A stretch of DNA of 64,000 bases from SHWC01 sp050173345 (lineage in GTDB: Bacteria; Pseudomonadota; Alphaproteobacteria; UBA828). Under the pieces are notes generated by a model, which searched no databases, was not told where the DNA came from, and saw only the letters and a list, made by a program, of their open reading frames with translations. Shown here piece by piece: positions 45,125 through 53,619 of the stretch. Each line of letters starts with the position of its first letter. Position 1 is the stretch's first letter. The stretch spans positions 744,001 to 808,000 of the forward strand of contig JBFXKW010000001.1 in NCBI GenBank assembly GCA_050173345.1. The letters run 5' to 3'. The translations under genes and the position numbers were made by a program.

Positions 45125-45964
45125 CTAGCGCGGCACGTCGCCGGCGAGCGAGATGCGGTGCATGATGCGGCGGAAGCCGTGATAGTCGTTGATCGGGTTG
45201 TGCTGGGTCACCCGGTTGTCCCAGAACGCGATCGAGCCTGGCCGCCAGGAGAAGCGGCAGGTGAACTCGGGCCGCACCTGGTGCTGGAACAGGAACGCGA
45301 GCAGCCCGGCGCTCTCCTCCTCGGTCATGCCCTGGAAGCGGACGGTGTGCGCGACGTTGACGTAGAGCGCCTTCCGGCCGGTCTCGGGATGGGTGCGCAC
45401 CGCCGGATGCGCCGCTTCATAGACCTCCCTGGCATGCTCGCCGGGGCTGTCCTTGATGCGGTCCTCGCGGGTGCGGCTGACATCGGCCTTGGCCGAGCTG
45501 CTGATGGCGACGAGCCCGTCGAGCAGGCGCTTCATGGTGCCCGACAGCGCCTCGTAGGCCAGGTACATGTTCGCGAACAGCGTGTCGCCGCCGACCGGTG
45601 GCACCTCGAGCGCGAGCAGCATGGCGCCCATCGGCGGGCGCTCCAGATAGGTCGTGTCGGAATGCCAGATGCCGCCGAAATTGGTGCGCTCGTGCTCGAG
45701 CTTGGCGACCTGGATGATCTCCGGATAGCCTTCGATGCCCTTGACGAACGGATAGCGGTCGAGCGGCCCGAACCGGCAGGCGAGCGCGACGAACTCGGCC
45801 GGGCCGAGCGCCTGGTCGCGGAAGAACAGCACGAGATGGCGGAGCCAGGCGTCGCGCAGCTCGCGCACCGTCTCGTCGTCCGGCGCCTTCCTGAGGTCGA
45901 TGCCGGAGACGAACGCGCCGAGCGCGGGCGCCATGGGCTCGACCTTGATCGTGCGATACGTCAA
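45125..45964 (-). CDS. TauD/TfdA-family Fe(II)/2-oxoglutarate dioxygenase
   Basis: A 279-residue dioxygenase. The iron ligands are H101 and D103 (WHSDTTY) and H255 (VTQHNPIND), with R266 as probable 2-oxoglutarate binder (HGFRRIMHR). Taurine, other sulfonates and 2,4-D-like ethers are substrates of relatives. The likely start is a rare TTG at 45964: GAGGGG lies six bases before it and it is needed to include the first beta-strand (TYRTIKVEP) conserved in the family. The first ATG, ten residues later, would remove that strand. It heads the four-gene oxidative run next to sulfate assimilation genes. Confidence 0.85.
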   Translation of the reverse strand: MTYRTIKVEPMAPALGAFVSGIDLRKAPDDETVRELRDAWLRHLVLFFRDQALGPAEFVALACRFGPLDRYPFVKGIEGYPEIIQVAKLEHERTNFGGIWHSDTTYLERPPMGAMLLALEVPPVGGDTLFANMYLAYEALSGTMKRLLDGLVAISSSAKADVSRTREDRIKDSPGEHAREVYEAAHPAVRTHPETGRKALYVNVAHTVRFQGMTEEESAGLLAFLFQHQVRPEFTCRFSWRPGSIAFWDNRVTQHNPINDYHGFRRIMHRISLAGDVPR

Positions 45965-46166
45965 CCGAAGCCCCTCGCGATCGGACAGGCGGCGCGCTTG
46001 CGGGCCGCGCCGCTACTCCATAGCGCCTTCGGCCCAGCCCTGCCAGAGGCCGAACGCCTTGCACGGGCACGAAAGCGCGAACTTGCTACACGCGCGCGGC
46101 GCCACGCCGTATTAGGATACCCGGCATCGGCAAGGCAAGGGACCGACAAGAACCAGGGAGGCCGTC

Positions 46167-47609
46167 ATGCTGATCTACGCCCAGCCGTTCCGCGAGCAGT
46201 TCTGCACGAAAGAGCATTGCGCGATTCCGCCGCACCCGGCGCTGCTCGCCCAGCTCCGCGCCCGCTACAACGAACTGATGCACCAACGGCGCCTGCCGAA
46301 GGACCTGACCTTCGAGCAGTTCTACGCCGTATGGCGCGCGACGCGGCGCGGCGAGAACCTCGTCGGCCTCGACGACGGCGCGGTGTTCGGCGGGCCGAGC
46401 AAGGATTTCCAGCCGATCGACCGGCCGCCCAGGGCCTTGAAGGGCGTGATACGGACGCTCGTCCTGCTGGTCGACTTTCCCGACAAGCCGGCCGGCGGGT
46501 TCCGTTCCACCGAATTCTTCCAGCAGATGCTGTTCGGCGAGCCCGGCGCGTTCCAGACCGAGACCATGCGCGAGTACTACCGCAAGATCAGCGGCTTCAA
46601 GCCAGGCGTCTCCGGCATCGACGTGCAGGGCCAGGTGCATGGCTGGTTCCGCATGCCGCAGCCGATCACCTTCTACGCCAACGGGGCAAGCGGCACGCAC
46701 GCGACCTTCCCGAAGAACTCGCAAGGGATGGCGCGCGATGCGATCCAGGCGGCGCTCGCCGCCGGCGTCCCGTTCGCCGGCTATGACGCGCTCGGCGAGG
46801 GCGCGATCACGGCGCTCTTCATCGTGCATGCCGGCGCGGGCGCCGAGGTGACCGGCGACCCGTTCGATATCTGGAGCCACAAATGGACGATCCCCGGCGG
46901 CATCAAGGTGCAGGACAGCCCGCCGATGATGGCGCGCACCTACCTGACCGTGCCGGAGGACTGCAACATCGGCGTCTGCGCCCATGAGTGGGGCCACCTC
47001 GCCGCACGCTGGGCCGATTTCTATGACACCGGCGAGACCAAGGCGTCGCGCTCGAACGGCCTCGGCAATTACTGCCTGATGGCGTCCGGCTCGTGGGGCA
47101 ATGGCGGGTTGTTCCCCACCCTGCCGAACGGCATGCTGCGCATGTTCCACGAATGGATCGAGCCCGGCTTCGTCGACAGCTCGAAGAAGGGCATCAAGCT
47201 GAAGCCGGCCGCCGAGGGCGGCTCCGCCCTCGTCATCCGCAACAACAAGAAGATGACGGACTCGCAGTACATCCTGGTCGAGTACCGCCGGCGCAGGGAC
47301 CAGGACATGTTCCTGCCCGACGAGGGCGTCGCGATCTTCGTGGTCGACGAGGCGATCGACAACGTCAACAACGAGCAGCGGCTGGCGATCGAGCTGCTGC
47401 AGGCCGACAACCGGCGCGACCTCGCCAAGGTGTTCGGCGGCAACCGGGGCGATGCGACCGACCTCTACCCGTTCAACAAGAACAACCTGGCAGGCAAGAG
47501 CACCAAGCCGCCGCTCAACATGCCGAACGGCAAATGGTCGGGCGTCACCATCAAGGTCAACGGCAAGCCGGGCGACGACACCATGTCGGTCGACGTGACG
47601 ATCACCTGA
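46167..47609 (+). CDS. M6-like zinc metalloprotease without signal peptide
   Basis: A 480-residue protein of the M6 (immune inhibitor A-like) metalloprotease group. The zinc motif is HEWGH (His273, Glu274, His277) in CAHEWGHLAARWADFYD, with the early LVLLVDFPDKPAGG and TMREYYRKISGFK segments typical of M6 domains. M6 proteases are normally secreted and cleave host or extracellular proteins, but no signal peptide, RTX repeats or other export tag is visible here. The N-terminus MLIYAQPFREQFC is cytoplasmic-looking, and GGGAGG before the ATG supports that start. The C-terminus is a short beta-rich domain. It stands alone between divergent and convergent genes. Confidence 0.75.
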   Translation: MLIYAQPFREQFCTKEHCAIPPHPALLAQLRARYNELMHQRRLPKDLTFEQFYAVWRATRRGENLVGLDDGAVFGGPSKDFQPIDRPPRALKGVIRTLVLLVDFPDKPAGGFRSTEFFQQMLFGEPGAFQTETMREYYRKISGFKPGVSGIDVQGQVHGWFRMPQPITFYANGASGTHATFPKNSQGMARDAIQAALAAGVPFAGYDALGEGAITALFIVHAGAGAEVTGDPFDIWSHKWTIPGGIKVQDSPPMMARTYLTVPEDCNIGVCAHEWGHLAARWADFYDTGETKASRSNGLGNYCLMASGSWGNGGLFPTLPNGMLRMFHEWIEPGFVDSSKKGIKLKPAAEGGSALVIRNNKKMTDSQYILVEYRRRRDQDMFLPDEGVAIFVVDEAIDNVNNEQRLAIELLQADNRRDLAKVFGGNRGDATDLYPFNKNNLAGKSTKPPLNMPNGKWSGVTIKVNGKPGDDTMSVDVTIT

Positions 47610-47626
47610 GAGGATATGTCACTCTA

Positions 47627-47720
47627 TCGTCATTGCCGGGCTTGACCCGGCAATCCAGGAATCCGTGGAAACCGCCGTGCCGCCGCCCCTGGATGCCCCG
47701 GTCAAGCCGGGCCATGACGA
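47627..47720. repeat. Nested palindromic intergenic repeat, copy 2
   Basis: Same architecture as the element at 41547-41632: outer TCGTCAT/ATGACGA, left hairpin GCCGGG-cttga-CCCGGC, right hairpin GGCCCGG-style CCCCGG-tcaag-CCGGGG/GGCC, and an inner ATCCAGG/CCTGGAT pair around a variable loop. The right half (CCGGTCAAGCCGGGCCATGA) is identical to copy 1. It lies between a plus-strand gene end and a minus-strand gene end. Confidence 0.75.
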
Positions 47721-47744
47721 TTAGGGTAGGCGGCGACGCGCCGC

Positions 47745-50282
47745 CTACTCCTCGCCGAGCAGGTGATGCGTGCCGGCGAGCGGGATGCCGGCGGCCTTGG
47801 CGGTCGCGATGGTGATCGAGCGCAAATCCTCGGGCTCGAGGTTGTGCACGTCGGTCTTGCCGGTGCAGCGCGCCATGATCGACGCCTCGGCGCCGAGCGC
47901 CTTGATGAAGGCGGCGGCCCGCTCGTTGCGCTCCTCCGGAGTCAGGTCGGCGTAGAAGGCGAAGCGGTCGAACTCGACATGACCGCCTAAGGCAAACGCG
48001 CACGAGACGCCGAGTACCACCGCGTTCGCCCCCAGGCTGAGCAGCTTGGCCGTGTCGGTGCCCGAGCGCACGCCGCCGAAATAGAGGACGTCCATGTCCT
48101 CCTCGCGGTTCATGGCGCGCATGATGCGGATGGCGTCGCGGATCACTGCGAGGTCGGGCATGCCGTGGAGCTCGGTCCAGGGCTGGATGATCGGGCCGGA
48201 GGCCTCGAGCAGCAGCACCTGGAAGCCCTTCTCCAACGCGAACGGGATGGCGGCCTTGAGGTCGGCGCGGCCGGCCGCGATGCCGAGCGGCTGGTCCTTG
48301 TAGGCCCGCTCCGGCGAGAACGGCCGGAAGCCGCCGCGCACCGCGTAGATGACGGCCTTGGCGTCCGGGTCAGGCTTGTCCTCGCCGGCCACGGCGACCT
48401 GGAGCCAGGGCACGTCGGCGGCCGGCTTGCACCGGCCGACATAGCCGCTACCGGCGGCGCGCGCGCCCGCCTCGACCGCCTCGATCACCTCGGAGGGCGC
48501 GTCGTCGAAACCGCCGATCAGGAACGGCCCCTTGAGGTCGATGCTGCCGGCGAGCCGGGTCGCCACGTTGCAGGCGTCGCGATAGGGGTCGATCACCAGG
48601 CGCGACAGATTGGCCGGCAGGAACACGATGTCTTCGAGCGTCGCCTCGTAGCCCGGCCCGAACGGGTCCTCGCGCGGCGGCAGGCGCTTCCTCAGCATGG
48701 CGCGCTGGGTGACGGCATCCTGCGGGTTGGTGCGTGCCATCACGAAGATGTCCTCGCGCGTGCGCACGTTGTAGTCGGACGATCCGGTCTCGGCGTCGCA
48801 GCGATAGCAGCGCGCCGCCTCGTCCTTCGCGGTCTTGTCGTCGTAGGTGGATTCGATCTCGGGGAACTCGACCGGCTTCGCGCCGAGGCCGTGGAAATGC
48901 TGCTCCTGGCGCGGGAAGACCTCCCAGTTGATGTCCTGCGCGACCGCCACCCGGCGGGTGCGGAACGGCGTGCGATAGGGCAGCGGGTCGCTGCGGCCTT
49001 CGAGGAACGCCTTGATGTAGTAGGCGGCGCGATGGCCGTGCATCATCGCCATGACGATGGTCGAGCCGCCGAACGCGCCGTCGCCCGCGGCGAACACCTT
49101 GGGGTCGTCCGTCGTCATGCCGGCGAATTTCGCGCGGATGCGATCCGACGCCATCATGCCGCGCTGCTCGAGCTCCTCGCTCGCCGCCTTCTGGCCGGTC
49201 GCCATGATGACGAGGCCGCACTCGAACTCGTGCTCCGAGCCAGGCACGGCTTCGAACTGCCGGCGGCCGTCCGCGCCGGGCGGGCCGAGCTGCGTCGTGA
49301 CGCAGCGGAGCGCGAAGCCGTTGCCCTTGGAGACCGCCGCGACCGGCTGGGTCAGATAGATGAACTCGATGTCCTCGGCGATGGCGCCCTTCAGCTCGTC
49401 CTTGCGCGCGGGGATCTCATCCGGCCCGCGCCGGTAGAGCACCTTGACGTTCTTGCAGCCCGGCAGGCGCTTGGCGACGCGGCAGGCGTCCATCGCCACG
49501 TCGCCGCCGCCGATCACCAGCACGGTCTCCGGCATGACCGGCCGCTCGCCGCCATTGACGCGGCGCAGGAACGAGACGCCGTCCACCACGCGCGGGTCGT
49601 CATGACCCTCGATCTCGATGGGCTTGCCCCACCAGGCGCCGATGGTGAGCAGCACCGCGTCATGGCGCTCCTTCAGCGCGTCGAGCGAGACGTCGCGGCC
49701 GAGCGCGGTGTTGAGATGCACCTTGATGCCTGGGCAGTGCTTGAGGATGCGCTGCATATCCTCTTCGATGATGCCGGGGGGCAGGCGGAAGGCCGGAATG
49801 CCCCAGACCATCATGCCGCCGAGCCGGTCGGTCATCTCGTAGAGGTGCACCTCATAGCCGGCCTCGGCGAGGTCCTGCGCCGCAGTCATGCCGGCCGGGC
49901 CGGAGCCAACGATGCCGATGGTCTGCGTCCCGCTCACCGGGACGGGCGGCAGATGGTAGCTCGTGCCGAGCTTGTCCATCACATAGCGCTTGAGGTTGCG
50001 GATCGCGAGCGGGCCGTCGCTGTCGGTGCGCCGGCAGGCAGGCTCGCAGGGCGCATCGCACACCCGGCCGCAGATCGAGGAGAACGGGTTGGTCGCCGTG
50101 ATCGCCTCGAAGGCCTCCTCGATCCTGCCTTCCCAGATGTAGGCGATATAGGACGGCGCATCGGTGCCGATCGGGCATGCCACTTGGCACGGCGCCGGCA
50201 CGAAGTTGACGTCGGGCACGTCGTCGGCCTGACCTTCGGGCGCAGGGCCGGGATCGATGCGTCGAATGTCGTAGACGCTCAC
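47745..50282 (-). CDS. Glutamate-synthase-like flavoprotein with added FMN-type barrel domain
   Basis: An 845-residue fusion. Residues about 1-520 resemble GltD: an N-terminal iron-sulfur segment (PCQVACPIGTD and CGRVCDAPCEPACRR), an FAD site (GIVGSGPAGMTAAQDLAEAGY in part), an NAD(P) site (VLVIGGGDVAMDACRVAKRL) and a CYRCDAE motif. Residues about 530-845 resemble the FMN barrel of glutamate synthase (YFGGVRSGTDTAKLLSLGANAV), but the three cysteines for a 3Fe-4S cluster are absent. Start is GTG. It should feed electrons from NAD(P)H to the FMN/GXGXG subunit encoded 31 bases upstream. The role of the second barrel is unclear. Confidence 0.8.
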   Translation of the reverse strand: MSVYDIRRIDPGPAPEGQADDVPDVNFVPAPCQVACPIGTDAPSYIAYIWEGRIEEAFEAITATNPFSSICGRVCDAPCEPACRRTDSDGPLAIRNLKRYVMDKLGTSYHLPPVPVSGTQTIGIVGSGPAGMTAAQDLAEAGYEVHLYEMTDRLGGMMVWGIPAFRLPPGIIEEDMQRILKHCPGIKVHLNTALGRDVSLDALKERHDAVLLTIGAWWGKPIEIEGHDDPRVVDGVSFLRRVNGGERPVMPETVLVIGGGDVAMDACRVAKRLPGCKNVKVLYRRGPDEIPARKDELKGAIAEDIEFIYLTQPVAAVSKGNGFALRCVTTQLGPPGADGRRQFEAVPGSEHEFECGLVIMATGQKAASEELEQRGMMASDRIRAKFAGMTTDDPKVFAAGDGAFGGSTIVMAMMHGHRAAYYIKAFLEGRSDPLPYRTPFRTRRVAVAQDINWEVFPRQEQHFHGLGAKPVEFPEIESTYDDKTAKDEAARCYRCDAETGSSDYNVRTREDIFVMARTNPQDAVTQRAMLRKRLPPREDPFGPGYEATLEDIVFLPANLSRLVIDPYRDACNVATRLAGSIDLKGPFLIGGFDDAPSEVIEAVEAGARAAGSGYVGRCKPAADVPWLQVAVAGEDKPDPDAKAVIYAVRGGFRPFSPERAYKDQPLGIAAGRADLKAAIPFALEKGFQVLLLEASGPIIQPWTELHGMPDLAVIRDAIRIMRAMNREEDMDVLYFGGVRSGTDTAKLLSLGANAVVLGVSCAFALGGHVEFDRFAFYADLTPEERNERAAAFIKALGAEASIMARCTGKTDVHNLEPEDLRSITIATAKAAGIPLAGTHHLLGEE

Positions 50283-50313
50283 GACGAACGAAGCTCCTCG
50301 AACGGGATGTTGG

Positions 50314-52269
50314 TCAGGAGGCTTTGCGCAGGCGCTCCACGCGCCGCGCGAGCTCGGGCTCGTAGGGCAGGCGCGTGATCTCCGCCGCCTCAGGCGTCAA
50401 CGCGACCAGGTCGTCGCGCGACACCTGATGCACGTCGCTGTAGCCGAGCGCGTGCGTGATCGAGGCGATCTGCCAGCGTATGGCTTCGAGGTAGCGGTGG
50501 ATGTTGCGCGCCTCGACCGGCAGGTTGTAGCGCTTCTCGTGCTCGGGATCCTGGGTCGCGATGCCGACCACGCACTGGCCGACATGGCATTGCAGGCAGG
50601 CGATGCAGCCGCCCGCGATGATCGCGCCGGTGCCGACCGCGATCGCATGCGCGCCGAGCGCCAGCGCCTTGACCGCGTCGATGCCGTCCTTGACGCCACC
50701 CATCAGGATGACCGGCATCTTGCCGGCGGCGCCGATCTCGCTGAGCGCGTCCATCGCCTCCTGAATCGCCGAGAGCGTCGGGATGCCGACGAACTCGAGC
50801 ACCTCGTTGCCGGCGGCGCCGGTCGAGCCCTGCACGCCGTCGAGCTCGACGAAGTCAAAGCCGTCCTTGTAGGCGATCTTGATGTCGTCGCGCACGCGCC
50901 CGGCGCCGAGCTTGACCGAAACCGGCAGCCGGTAGCCGGTCGCCTCGCGAAACTCCTCGACCTTGATAACGAGGTCGTCGGCGCCCAGCACGTCGGGGTG
51001 GCGCGACGGCGAGCGCAGGTCGATGCCCTCGGGGATGCCGCGGATGCGCGCGATCTCCTTGGTCACCTTCTTGGCCATGAGCTGGCCGCCGAGGCCGGGC
51101 TTCGCACCCTGCGAGATGTAGATCTCGAGGCCGTTGGCGCGCTGCATGTCATGGATGTTCCAGCCGAGCCGGCCGGAGAGGCACTGGTAGATGATCTGCT
51201 TCGCGGCATCGCGCTGCTCGTTGCTCATGCCGCCCTCGCCGGTGTTCTCCGAGATGTCGGAGAGCGCGGAGGCGAAGGCGAGCGCGACCTTGGTCGACTT
51301 CGAGAGCGCGCCATAGCTCATCGGCGCGATCATCACCGGCATCGAAAGGCTGATCGGATTGGCGCCGGAGCGGCCGCCGAGCTCGGTGCGCAGGTTCACC
51401 TTCGAAGCCGCATCGGGATCGGCCGGGATATTCGAGAGGTCCTTGCGGAAGGCGAGATCGCTCAGATGCGGAAACGGCCGCGCCGCGCCGTAGCCGCGGA
51501 TGCGGTAGCGGCCGATCTGCGCCTTGACGTAGATGTCCTCCTGGACCTTGGCGTTCCAGTAGCCCTGCGCCTCGGAAGCCATGAAGAACGGGATGACGCG
51601 CACGCGCGGCTCGGGCTTGCCGTAGCGCAGGTTCTTGCCGGCGTTGGCGATCTTCTGCAGCCGGCCCTTGAACGGGATTTCATAGCGGTCGAGGAATTCG
51701 CGGATGCTGTCTTCCTCGTCCTGCGGCAGGTCGACCTGCATGGCGTCGGTGCCGAGCGCCTGGATCTCGCCGCCGACATAGATGGTGCCGCCGGTCATGT
51801 CCTGGCCGACCTTGTCGCCCGAATTGCCGAGGATGATGATGCGCCCGCCATACATCATGTAGCCGGCCATGAAGTTGGCGTTGCCGACGCAGCAGAGTGT
51901 GCCCTCCTTCATCACCTGGCCGGCGCGCGAGCCCATATTGCCCTTGACCACGACCTCGGCGCCGCGTATCGCGACGCCCGCGATCGCGCCGGCATTGCCG
52001 TTCACCACCACCGAGCCCTTGAGCATGTTGTCCGCGAGGCCCCAGCCGACATTGCGGTCGACCGTCACGCGCGGGCCGTCGGTCAGGCCGGCGCAGAAAT
52101 AGCCCGCGGAGCCGCGAATCCGGAGGTTGATCGGGTGCACGAGTCCGACCCCGATATGATGCCGCGCATCGGGGTTGAGGATCTCGACGTCTTCTCCCTC
52201 GGCGCCGTATTTGCGGATCAGCTCGTTGGCCTGCCGGACGCCGGTTATCGCTAGATCGATTTGCGCCAC
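50314..52269 (-). CDS. Glutamate-synthase-like FMN subunit fused to a GXGXG domain
   Basis: A 651-residue protein. Residues about 1-210 form the beta-helical GXGXG domain (repeats such as GSVVVNGNAGAIAGVAIRG and VVKGNMGSRAG), which in canonical GltB sits at the C-terminus. Residues about 270-600 are the FMN synthase barrel with PMSYGALSKSTKVALA, VKLGAGRVRDDIK, LMGGVKDGIDAVKALALGAHA and the 3Fe-4S cysteines in CIACLQCHVGQC. This split, permuted layout resembles archaeal-type and N-methylglutamate synthases and GlxBCD-type operons. The start is GTG, overlapping the amidotransferase gene end by 19 bases. It would combine ammonia with a keto acid or transfer it to an amine substrate. Confidence 0.87.
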   Translation of the reverse strand: MAQIDLAITGVRQANELIRKYGAEGEDVEILNPDARHHIGVGLVHPINLRIRGSAGYFCAGLTDGPRVTVDRNVGWGLADNMLKGSVVVNGNAGAIAGVAIRGAEVVVKGNMGSRAGQVMKEGTLCCVGNANFMAGYMMYGGRIIILGNSGDKVGQDMTGGTIYVGGEIQALGTDAMQVDLPQDEEDSIREFLDRYEIPFKGRLQKIANAGKNLRYGKPEPRVRVIPFFMASEAQGYWNAKVQEDIYVKAQIGRYRIRGYGAARPFPHLSDLAFRKDLSNIPADPDAASKVNLRTELGGRSGANPISLSMPVMIAPMSYGALSKSTKVALAFASALSDISENTGEGGMSNEQRDAAKQIIYQCLSGRLGWNIHDMQRANGLEIYISQGAKPGLGGQLMAKKVTKEIARIRGIPEGIDLRSPSRHPDVLGADDLVIKVEEFREATGYRLPVSVKLGAGRVRDDIKIAYKDGFDFVELDGVQGSTGAAGNEVLEFVGIPTLSAIQEAMDALSEIGAAGKMPVILMGGVKDGIDAVKALALGAHAIAVGTGAIIAGGCIACLQCHVGQCVVGIATQDPEHEKRYNLPVEARNIHRYLEAIRWQIASITHALGYSDVHQVSRDDLVALTPEAAEITRLPYEPELARRVERLRKAS

Positions 52270-53168
52270 GTCTTATAGGTTCCCGGGGGTGGTTCGAAGG
52301 TATCGAGCGCTTTGCCCGGAAAGAGCTTGTTGAGCGAGACTTCTTCCGAGGCGATGGCGATGAGGTCGTCGTTCTCCAGCATGACCATCGGCTTGGCGGC
52401 CAGGCGGTCCTTGGCGTAGCCGATCTCGTCCTTGGTCGAGACCAGGAACGAGAAGGTGCCGTCGAGATCGTCGATCGAGGACTTGAGCGCCTCCTCGAGC
52501 GAGATGCCGTGCGAGAGCTTGTCCGCGAGGTAGACCGCGACCAGCTCGCTGTCGTTGTTGGTGTTGAACTCGCAGCCCCGCTTCTCCAGCCGGCGGCGCA
52601 TCTTCCAGTAGTTGGTGATCTGCCCGTTGTGGACGATCGCGACGTCGCTGAAGCCGGTCGCCCAGAACGGATGCGAGGCGTCGGGCGCCACGTCCGATTC
52701 GGTCGCGAGGCGGACATGGCCGATGCCGTGCGAGCCGCGGAACCTGTCGACGTGATAGCTGCGGTCCACGTCGTGCGCGCCGCCGACGTCCTTCACGATG
52801 TCGAGGCTCGAGCCGATCGAGAACAGCTTGGCGACGTGCTCCATCTCGTAGGAGAACTTCTGGAGGTCGCCCGCGAACCGGATGCGGAAGGCATGGGTGC
52901 CGCCGGCGGCTTCCTCGTCCAGGATTTCCGCCTGATATTCCTTGAGCTTCTCGCGGATGCGCGCGACCGTCGCCGCGCTCGCCTCGCCCCCACCCTCGCC
53001 GACGTAGAAGCGAAGCCGGTACTCACCTTCCCTGGGCTCGTAGTAGAGGGCGAAGCCGGTCGAATCCGGGCCGCGATGCTGGCACCCGTCGAGCATGCTG
53101 ATCAGCGCCTTGCCGACCTGGGCATTGCGATCCTGGTGCTTGAACATGATGCCGGCGATCCCGCACAT
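52251..53168 (-). CDS. Class II glutamine amidotransferase subunit (GlxB/MgsA-like)
   Basis: A 305-residue N-terminal-nucleophile glutaminase. After removal of the initiator the catalytic residue is Cys2 (MCGIAGIMFK), so the ATG at 53168 is the only acceptable start; an in-frame start at 53252 would bury the cysteine. Further motifs are HRGPDSTGFALYY, RLATESDVAP and VHNGQITNYWKMRRRLE. It releases ammonia from glutamine for the FMN subunit encoded next. As a free-standing glutaminase with separate GXGXG/FMN and flavoprotein genes it matches the three-gene architecture of N-methylglutamate-synthase-like or GlxBCD systems more than classical GltBD. Confidence 0.87.
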   Translation of the reverse strand: MCGIAGIMFKHQDRNAQVGKALISMLDGCQHRGPDSTGFALYYEPREGEYRLRFYVGEGGGEASAATVARIREKLKEYQAEILDEEAAGGTHAFRIRFAGDLQKFSYEMEHVAKLFSIGSSLDIVKDVGGAHDVDRSYHVDRFRGSHGIGHVRLATESDVAPDASHPFWATGFSDVAIVHNGQITNYWKMRRRLEKRGCEFNTNNDSELVAVYLADKLSHGISLEEALKSSIDDLDGTFSFLVSTKDEIGYAKDRLAAKPMVMLENDDLIAIASEEVSLNKLFPGKALDTFEPPPGTYKTWRKSI

Positions 53169-53236
53169 GGACTCCTCCCTCCACGGTGCAGACAAGACGC
53201 GCACCGTAGCGAAATCGGTGCCGCCGATCAATACCA

Positions 53237-53252
53237 GTGAACTGATGTTCAC
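53237..53252 (-). promoter_or_regulatory. Palindrome before the glutamate-synthase-like operon
   Basis: Perfect 6-bp arms GTGAAC and GTTCAC with a 4-base spacer, 69 bases before the amidotransferase ATG. Position fits an operator; a weak -10-like TATTGA follows on the minus strand. No regulator gene is nearby. Confidence 0.35.
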
Positions 53253-53562
53253 AGAAGGAATAGGGCTTTGACCTCCCTACCTAATTACCGAATCCCCGGA
53301 CTCCCGGAAAAACCCCATCATCTTTAGGTGTTCTTGCTCTGCCCCCATCTCTAGACGGCGCCCCGTTTTCATCGCCTACGCTTCGGCACCAGCGCGGCAA
53401 GGTCCCGCCGCGATCGCCGGTCGCCGCGCTTTAATCCGCCTCGCCCCCAGCGGCGTAATGCCGCAAGGAGAGCCGATGAAGGATCGGGCTTGGCGCAACC
53501 GTGCCGCACCTTCTATCGTTCCGATGCCACGAGAGGATGTGGCGAGAGGATTAGCATCAAGC

Positions 53563-53591
53563 ACACCCGGCCGCAGCGTTCGGCCGGGTGT
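53563..53591 (+). promoter_or_regulatory. Strong leader hairpin before the Rieske oxygenase gene
   Basis: Perfect 11-bp arms ACACCCGGCCG and CGGCCGGGTGT with a 7-base loop, ending 28 bases before the GTG start. No T-tract follows, so it is not a standard terminator. It could be an attenuator-like structure or an operator. Confidence 0.5.
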
Positions 53592-53619
53592 TGGCAGCAA
53601 GCATCGAAGGGGCAAGCCA

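Larger units (their letters stand above)
53169..53619. other. Gene-free stretch between the glutamate-synthase-like operon and the Rieske oxygenase gene
   Basis: 451 bases. It holds a short palindrome before the minus-strand operon (53237-53252), a low-complexity AT-richer block around 53260-53345, and a perfect 11-bp hairpin in the leader of the plus-strand gene (53563-53591). The frame of the oxygenase stays open back to 53458 but the sequence there looks non-coding. Confidence 0.5.

Noticed and set aside
41547..47720. The two repeats as a CRISPR or attachment-site pair
   Set aside because: Only two copies 6 kb apart, each an internal palindrome, with ordinary genes between and no integrase or cas genes.
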